37,632 nt of DNA, taken from the NCBI RefSeq assembly GCF_900188245.1, contig NZ_FZOK01000019.1, positions 1 to 37,632 of the forward strand, read 5' to 3'. Below the pieces are notes generated by a model. That model saw only the letters and a program-made list of their open reading frames with translations. It ran no database searches and had not been told where the DNA came from. This stretch comes from Belliella buryatensis (GTDB lineage Bacteria > Bacteroidota > Bacteroidia > Cytophagales > Cyclobacteriaceae). Below are positions 33,501 through 37,632 of this stretch, one piece after another; the first letter of the stretch is position 1; each line of letters opens with the position of its first letter. The position numbers and the translations under genes were made by a program.

Positions 33501-34733
33501 ATGGACGCAATACAAATCAAATACCTCTTGATGGGGGTAGTGACTTTTGGTTTCCTTTTTGAAAAAACACTAAGCTTCCTCAATAGCTCAAGACCAATCC
33601 CATCTATTCCCCAAACCTTAGATCAATATGTGGATGAAAAAAAATTACATGAAAGCCACAGATACCAAAGAACTTATTACAAATTCGGTCTACTTACTGG
33701 CTCTATCAGCTTCTTGATCACTATTGGACTGATTTACTTTGGTGTATTTGGTTGGGTTGATCAATGGTTGGGTCAATGGATTAGCCATCCACTTTTGCTT
33801 TCCCTCGCATATTTTGGAATTATTTTTATCGGCTCAGATATCTTGTCTATTCCTTTTGACTATTATCAAACCTTTGCCATTGAAGAGAAATTTGGATTCA
33901 ATAAATCTACAAAAACCACCTACTTTTCGGATAAAATCAAAGGGTATGTCTTATCTATAATTATTGGAGGTGGTCTTCTCGCTGTATTACTTTGGTTAGT
34001 TCATCAAATAGGTAAGGACTTTTGGTGGCAATTTTGGTTGATTGCAGCAACATTTATGGTCTTTGTAAACCTATTTTATACATCTCTTATTCTTCCACTT
34101 TTCAACAAACTCACCCCCTTAGAAGATGGAGAGTTGAGGGATAAAATCATTCATTACACCAAGCAAGTCAGCTTCCCTTTAGAAAATCTATTTGTAATCG
34201 ATGGAAGTAAGAGAAGCTCAAAAGCCAATGCCTTTTTCTCTGGCTTTGGAAAAAGAAAGAAGGTTGTGCTCTATGACACCTTAATTGAGCAACACACGCC
34301 AGATGAATTGGTGGCTGTACTGGCGCATGAGATTGGACATTACAAAAAGAAACATATCATCTCCGGGATGATATCAGGGATCTTGCAAATTGGTACTTTA
34401 CTTTTTATCCTAGCACAGTTCATTCATAGTGAAGCTATGAGTCTGGCACTTGGAGGAAATCAGATGGCTATTCATTTGAATATCATTGGTTTCACCATGC
34501 TATTTTCCCCCATTTCCATGATCATTGGCATCTTTATGAATATGGTAAGTAGAAAGAATGAATTCGAAGCAGACGCCTATGTCAAAGAAACCTACGATGG
34601 TAAGCCACTAGCTGAAGCGCTCAAGACCCTTTCGATCAACAACCTAAGCAATATCAATCCACATCCTTGGTATGTTTTTGTCAACTACTCCCACCCTCCC
34701 TTACTAGAAAGGCTGAAAAAACTAGAGGCATAA
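33501..34733 (+). CDS. M48 family (Ste24/CAAX-protease-1-like) metallopeptidase
   Basis: A 410-residue integral-membrane zinc protease. Several hydrophobic segments (about residues 8-20, 62-85, 100-125, 150-190, 310-345) surround the active site. The zinc motif AHEIGH gives H276, E277, H280, and NEFEADAY supplies E356. The length and the early PFDYYQTFAIEEKFGFN segment make it Ste24-like rather than HtpX-like. Bacterial substrates are unknown; roles in envelope quality control are likely. It lies 12 bp after the SprF gene and probably shares its transcript. Confidence 0.92.
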   Translation: MDAIQIKYLLMGVVTFGFLFEKTLSFLNSSRPIPSIPQTLDQYVDEKKLHESHRYQRTYYKFGLLTGSISFLITIGLIYFGVFGWVDQWLGQWISHPLLLSLAYFGIIFIGSDILSIPFDYYQTFAIEEKFGFNKSTKTTYFSDKIKGYVLSIIIGGGLLAVLLWLVHQIGKDFWWQFWLIAATFMVFVNLFYTSLILPLFNKLTPLEDGELRDKIIHYTKQVSFPLENLFVIDGSKRSSKANAFFSGFGKRKKVVLYDTLIEQHTPDELVAVLAHEIGHYKKKHIISGMISGILQIGTLLFILAQFIHSEAMSLALGGNQMAIHLNIIGFTMLFSPISMIIGIFMNMVSRKNEFEADAYVKETYDGKPLAEALKTLSINNLSNINPHPWYVFVNYSHPPLLERLKKLEA

Positions 34734-34736
34734 AAA

Positions 34737-34759
34737 AATCCCCACACTTCTTGGGGATT
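34737..34759. terminator. Bidirectional terminator between M48 and ftsY
   Basis: AATCCCC (34737-34743) and GGGGATT (34753-34759) form a stem with a 9-nt loop. The minus strand continues with seven T, a good terminator for ftsY. The plus strand has only CTATATA downstream, so it acts less well for the M48 gene. Confidence 0.75.
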
Positions 34760-34814
34760 CTATATACTCAAAATTTATATATCTAGACAACAGTAACTAA
34801 TAACCAATCTCCAA

Positions 34815-35771
34815 TTACTTCTTCTTAAATAAAGAATCCACAAATTCCTTACGGTTGAATACTTGTAGATCAGTCATTTTCTCCCCTACGCCGATATATT
34901 TCACAGGAATTCTAAATTGATCTGAAATCCCAATCACTACCCCACCCTTGGCTGTACCATCGAGTTTGGTTATGGCTAGTGCAGAGATATCAGTTGCCTT
35001 AGTGAATTCCTTGGCTTGCATAAATGCATTTTGACCTGTCGAACCATCGAGTACCAATAAAATTTCATGGGGAGCATCATCGATGAACTTTTGCATCACT
35101 CTTTTAATTTTGGTCAACTCGTTCATCAAGTTGATCTTGGTATGCAATCTTCCTGCTGTATCAATGATGACCACATCAGCATTCATTTCCACAGCCTTTT
35201 TGACAGTATCGAAAGCAACTGAAGCAGGATCAGTATTCATCCCATGAGAGATCACGGGGACATCTACCCGCTGCCCCCAGAGAATCAGCTGATCCACAGC
35301 TGCTGCTCTAAAAGTATCAGCCGCTCCAAGTACCACTGATTTTCCAGCCTGTTTGAATTGATGCGCTAATTTGCCAATAGTAGTAGTTTTGCCGACTCCA
35401 TTTACACCTACTACCATGATGACATATGGCTTTTTATCAGCAGGAAGATCAAAGTCACCCTGATCAGCGCTTCTATTTTCTTCTAAAAGACCCACTACCT
35501 CCTCTCTGAGAATTTTATCTAACTCATCAGTGTTAAGATACTTATCCTTAGCTACCCGGTCTTCTATTCTTCTGATGATTTTGATAGTAGTATCTACACC
35601 TACATCTGAGGTAATTAGAATTTCCTCCAGTTCATCTAGGATTTCTTCATCTACTTTAGACTTACCTACAACAGCCTTGCTGAGTTTAGAAAAAATATTT
35701 TCACTGGATTTTTGAAGTCCTTGATCTAGACTTTCCTTTTTTTCTTTCGAAAAGAACCCGAAAATTCCCAT
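34815..35771 (-). CDS. ftsY: Signal recognition particle receptor FtsY
   Basis: A 318-residue SRP GTPase that docks the SRP-ribosome complex at the membrane. The N domain (about residues 20-105) is followed by the G domain: P-loop VGVNGVGKTT (121-130), ADTFRAAAVDQL, DTAGRLHT, TKLDGTAKGG and the closing GVGEKMTDLQVFN. The acidic A domain is almost absent (about 20 residues), typical for Bacteroidota. It lies 93 bp after the DUF4295 gene in the L28/L33 operon, but a hairpin between them may separate expression. Confidence 0.96.
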   Translation of the reverse strand: MGIFGFFSKEKKESLDQGLQKSSENIFSKLSKAVVGKSKVDEEILDELEEILITSDVGVDTTIKIIRRIEDRVAKDKYLNTDELDKILREEVVGLLEENRSADQGDFDLPADKKPYVIMVVGVNGVGKTTTIGKLAHQFKQAGKSVVLGAADTFRAAAVDQLILWGQRVDVPVISHGMNTDPASVAFDTVKKAVEMNADVVIIDTAGRLHTKINLMNELTKIKRVMQKFIDDAPHEILLVLDGSTGQNAFMQAKEFTKATDISALAITKLDGTAKGGVVIGISDQFRIPVKYIGVGEKMTDLQVFNRKEFVDSLFKKK

Positions 35772-35803
35772 AGTTTATACAATTTGAGCTCGAATATAAT
35801 GAA

Positions 35804-35837
35804 AAAGTCCCTCCAGAGTCGAACTCAGAGGGACTTT
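35804..35837 (-). terminator. Terminator or attenuator between DUF4295 and ftsY
   Basis: AAAGTCCCTC (35804-35813) pairs with GAGGGACTTT (35828-35837), with inner GAGT/ACTC pairs. The minus strand ends in a run of five T. It could terminate most L28/L33 transcripts and leave reduced read-through into ftsY. Confidence 0.75.
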
Positions 35838-35864
35838 ATATTTGCATTACGATGCAAATGACAA

Positions 35865-36017
35865 TTATTTATTCAATGTATCCTGAACCATTGTGGTAGG
35901 AACCATTTCTTCTCTGAAGGTGTAAGCACCAGTTTTTTCAGACTTCACAGCCTTGATCACTTTAGCGTAAGTTACACCACCTTCTTTCTTTAGCGTTGCT
36001 ACTACTTTCTTAGCCAT
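35865..36017 (-). CDS. DUF4295 small protein
   Basis: A 50-residue basic protein beginning MAKKVVATLKKEGGVTYAKV and containing KSEKTGAYTFREEMVP. It belongs to the Bacteroidota-specific DUF4295 family, regularly found between rpmG and ftsY. Its size, charge and position in a ribosomal operon suggest a ribosome-associated protein; that is inference. It lies 44 bp after rpmG. Confidence 0.9.
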   Translation of the reverse strand: MAKKVVATLKKEGGVTYAKVIKAVKSEKTGAYTFREEMVPTTMVQDTLNK

Positions 36018-36061
36018 ATCTTTGAGGTTTTAAAATTCACCTTGCGGCAAACAGTCCTTGA

Positions 36062-36244
36062 TTATTTAATTTCTTTGTGAACCGTCACTTTTTTCAAGAT
36101 AGGATTGAATTTTTTCAATTCCAATCTCTCTGTAGTGTTCTTACGGTTTTTGGTAGTGATATATCTTGAAGTACCTGGTTGGCCAGAAGCTTTATGCTCC
36201 GTGCATTCCAAAATCACTTGTACTCTGTTACCTTTCTTAGCCAT
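36062..36244 (-). CDS. rpmG: Large ribosomal subunit protein bL33
   Basis: A 60-residue bL33 ([39 protein letters not shown]). Only one cysteine is present, so it is the zinc-independent form. It follows rpmB by 32 bp in the usual order. Confidence 0.96.
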   Translation of the reverse strand: MAKKGNRVQVILECTEHKASGQPGTSRYITTKNRKNTTERLELKKFNPILKKVTVHKEIK

Positions 36245-36276
36245 TTCCTTGAACTATTTATAAAGAGTCAATCTAA

Positions 36277-36519
36277 TTATTTAATGATAATGTAACCTTC
36301 GTTTTGAGCTTTTTTCAAAACAGAAGAGATACCATTCTTATTGATGGTTCTCAATGCCTTCGAACAAACTTTCAAAGTGATCCAAGCATCTTCCTCTGGC
36401 ACGTAGAAAGACTTCTTGTGCAAGTTAGGATAGAATCTACGCTTAGTCTTGTTGTTCGCATGCGATACATTATTACCTACTCGAGGTCTTTTACCGGTGA
36501 TGTCACAAACTTTTGCCAT
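36277..36519 (-). CDS. rpmB: Large ribosomal subunit protein bL28
   Basis: An 80-residue bL28 ([34 protein letters not shown], then VSKAL-type helix [12 protein letters not shown]). It is the first gene of the rpmB-rpmG-DUF4295(-ftsY) operon and has a strong promoter about 45-75 bp upstream. Confidence 0.97.
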   Translation of the reverse strand: MAKVCDITGKRPRVGNNVSHANNKTKRRFYPNLHKKSFYVPEEDAWITLKVCSKALRTINKNGISSVLKKAQNEGYIIIK

Positions 36520-36563
36520 GATATATGATCGTAATATTTATTGCGTTTTTCTAATTGAGTCTG

Positions 36564-36594
36564 CAAATATCGGAGTTTTTAATGAATTACCAAA
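36564..36594 (-). promoter_or_regulatory. Promoter of the rpmB-rpmG operon
   Basis: On the minus strand TTTG at 36594-36591 is followed after exactly 19 nt by GATATTTG at 36571-36564. The -7 box and its surroundings (CCGATATTTGCA) are identical over 12 bases to the proximal 16S rRNA promoter at 190-220. Confidence 0.7.
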
Positions 36595-36867
36595 AGTGAA
36601 CTTCAAAATAATTCCGTAAAGTTTTAAAAATGTGAATGTGAAGTTTAGAACACACCTTATTCTCGCAGAGCTTGGAAAGGTGCAGCCTTTGCTAAGATAA
36701 AGCAGTACCAACGATTGCTATAACTTTCCAGCTATCCCTACCATTTTCTCTAATCTATTAACTCCTTCAACATTAAACCCAACTAATCTACTGAATAGAT
36801 AATCGATTAAACATTTAAACCCACCTAAACTCCTAACTTTAGAACTACTCAATTTTCTAATCTTGCC
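36595..36867. other. Non-coding spacer
   Basis: No gene is seen between the rpmB promoter and the DUF5522 gene. The only structure noticed is a small hairpin AAAGG-TGCAG-CCTTT at 36676-36690; the rest is AT-rich with a C-rich, T-poor plus strand. Confidence 0.6.
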
Positions 36868-37032
36868 TTAGGACTTCGCGTTCCCATAAGGACAATGCTT
36901 GCAGCCGTTCCCACAACAAAACCCTCTTCTCAAATGATATTGTGCAGTAAATACCATCAAACCATTCTCATTTAGGTAATAATCCCCAGCTATCAACTTC
37001 ATCGGGGTAGACTGTTTCTTTTTGGAATTCAT
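36868..37032 (-). CDS. DUF5522-type small Cys-rich protein
   Basis: A 54-residue protein (MNSKKKQSTPMKLIAGDYYL, then NENGLMVFTAQYHLRRGFCC). Four cysteines occur in GFCCGNGCKHCPYG, a metal-binding-looking CC-x3-C-x2-C cluster matching the small DUF5522 family of Bacteroidota. Function is unknown; zinc or iron-sulfur binding is an inference from spacing. It is intact, alone, and is the last ordinary gene before the tRNA fragment. Confidence 0.85.
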   Translation of the reverse strand: MNSKKKQSTPMKLIAGDYYLNENGLMVFTAQYHLRRGFCCGNGCKHCPYGNAKS

Positions 37033-37165
37033 ACTTTCGCTTTACGTATGCAAACACAATCGAGTATTCAAAGATTTAATTTAGCTTCAAAATTACAAAT
37101 TTTAGGAGTTAATCTTTTCAAAAATACCAAACCTGCATCCCAATGCGCACTCCGATGAAAAACAA

Positions 37166-37202
37166 AAACCCTAACATACTAAAAATAAGCAAGATAGGGT
37201 TT
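37166..37202 (-). terminator. Terminator of the truncated tRNA gene
   Basis: AAACCCTA (37166-37173) and TAGGGTTT (37195-37202) form an 8-bp stem; the minus strand continues TTTTTGTTTTT. It begins 8 bp after the tRNA 3' end and is the expected terminator of a once complete tRNA gene. Confidence 0.75.
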
Positions 37203-37209
37203 AATTCTG

Positions 37210-37234
37210 CAGAGAGGAAGGGATTCGAACCCTC
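37210..37234 (-). tRNA. tRNA 3' fragment (T-arm and acceptor 3' strand), likely att site
   Basis: On the minus strand: T-arm GAGGG-TTCGAAT-CCCTT, acceptor 3' strand CCTCTCT and discriminator G. CCA is not encoded. The T-stem pairs fully, including one G-T. No D-arm, anticodon arm or 5' acceptor AGAGAGG is found upstream, so only the last 25 nt remain. G73 suits tRNA-Ser among others; identity is uncertain. Integrative elements commonly use this part of tRNA genes as attachment core and leave such a fragment at one end. Confidence 0.75.
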
Positions 37235-37273
37235 TTCTTAACTTATTGTTTTACGGTGATTTACAGCATTTAA

Positions 37274-37432
37274 AATGGTTCAGCAAGCGTCAGCATTGGC
37301 TATTATTTAAATGTTCTCAAAGTCTTAGGACTTGAGGTAGATATCCTAGAATTGGCTAAAGATGATGAGTTAGGAAGAAAGCTTCAAGACAGTGAAATAA
37401 TGACAAAAGAAAGAACACCTAAAAAGGTTTAA
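37274..37432 (+). pseudogene. Truncated hipB-like antitoxin gene (C-terminal part)
   Basis: A 52-codon open stretch without a start codon, bounded upstream by an in-frame stop at 37271-37273. It reads YYLNVLKVLGLEVDILELAK, then DDELGRKLQDSE and RTPKKV. This matches the C-terminal part of HipB-like XRE antitoxins of Bacteroidota, in which a LGLExDLxxLAxDDxLGRxLQD segment follows the helix-turn-helix. The DNA-binding domain is missing, so it cannot be a functional repressor. The remnant begins 40 bp from the tRNA fragment. Confidence 0.65.
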
Positions 37433-37434
37433 AA

Positions 37435-37503
37435 ATGGCTTTTAGAGAGATCTATGTATATACTGCAAAAAATGATGAAGTTGACCCCTTTCTGACGATT
37501 TAA
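37435..37503 (+). pseudogene. hipA-like toxin gene cut off after about 13 codons
   Basis: An ATG 2 bp after the hipB stop opens MAFREIYVYTAKNDEVDPFL and ends at a TAA at 37501. The first residues (REIYVY) resemble the start of HipA-type serine/threonine kinases, and the 2-bp spacing is typical of hipBA operons. The reading frame then enters the TTGACCCC repeats of an insertion sequence, so the gene is interrupted near 37475. The call depends on the hipB context. Confidence 0.5.
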
Positions 37504-37632
37504 ATTGACCCCCAGCTGGTGATGCAAATTGACCCCTGGCTGGTGATGTAAACTGACCCCCGTCAAAAGTTATTTTTCTGGAATGGAATAGGAGGCTTTT
37601 AAGTCCTGTTAGGAGTGCAAACAATTAAGCAT
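37476..37632 (+). mobile_element. Left end of an IS21-like insertion sequence (partial)
   Basis: Four spaced TTGACCCC/CTGACCCC words occur at about 37481, 37506, 37530 and 37553. Two of them lie in adjacent 24-bp units (37502-37525 and 37526-37549) that differ at three positions. Multiple terminal repeats of this kind bind the transposase in IS21-family elements. The transposase gene istA would start just beyond the window. The exact first base is uncertain (a TG near 37473-37477), and the right end is not in the window. Confidence 0.6.

Noticed and set aside
37442-37624. Minus-strand open frame with repeated GGQF-SP units
   Set aside because: It is the translation of the 24-bp IS terminal repeats; no protein family is matched and the frame crosses the IS boundary.
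1-37632. CRISPR arrays, DGR or phage genes
   Set aside because: No regularly spaced repeats with unique spacers, no reverse transcriptase and no phage structural genes are seen; the Avd-like fold alone does not imply a DGR.

Overview
The window looks like chromosomal DNA of a Bacteroidota bacterium, most likely Cytophagales close to Cyclobacteriaceae (Algoriphagus/Belliella-like). The evidence is an AT-rich composition, Bacteroidota promoters (TTTG, about 19 nt, TAnnTTTG), families largely restricted to the phylum (DUF2480, DUF4295, DUF5522, PorP/SprF, a gliding-type C-terminal sorting domain), and the rpmB-rpmG-DUF4295-ftsY order. Family names come from recognising protein sequence by eye; no database was searched.

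Layout. 1-360: the 5' end of a 16S rRNA gene on the minus strand with two tandem promoters. 415-3868 (minus): a compact operon rpmH-rnpA-S41 peptidase-tsaB-DUF2480, combining ribosome, RNase P and tRNA t6A functions. 4008-5663 (plus): a cytoplasmic-looking M61 aminopeptidase, divergent from rpmH. 5696-9873 (minus): an active M16 protease, an M16 paralogue lacking the zinc site, and a standalone copy of that paralogue's C-terminal domain. 10110-15142 (minus): a lipoprotein, a metal/cobalamin-type binding protein, an M42 aminopeptidase, a four-helix-bundle gene enclosed by inverted repeats, and an acyl-CoA carboxylase beta subunit. 15354-20191 (plus): Ppx/GppA phosphatase, Ldh-family oxidoreductase, a repeat-like non-coding spacer, a Tat-exported Gfo/Idh/MocA oxidoreductase and a DUF4397 lipoprotein. 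20240-22850 (minus): ftsB-like gene, beta-barrel protein, cysE and cysM, tightly packed. 23043-25814 (plus): a secreted BNR/VPS10 propeller protein. 26019-32352 (minus): yaaA behind a giant type-IX-secreted protein. 32436-34733 (plus): PorP/SprF and an M48 protease. 34815-36519 (minus): ftsY and the L28/L33 operon. 36868-37032: a small DUF5522 gene.

The right end is a likely genomic-island border. A tRNA 3' fragment of about 25 nt, still followed by its own terminator, abuts a decayed hipB remnant. Directly after it the first codons of hipA are cut off by the left end of what looks like an IS21-family insertion sequence.

The two least ordinary structures are the inverted-repeat-bounded four-helix-bundle cassette at 12798-13559 and the tRNA-fragment/hipBA/IS21 junction at 37166-37632. 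Also notable are the near-identical promoter cores of the rRNA and L28 operons, and the M16 pair whose extra domain exists both fused and free. Most of the rest is ordinary housekeeping or envelope gene content.
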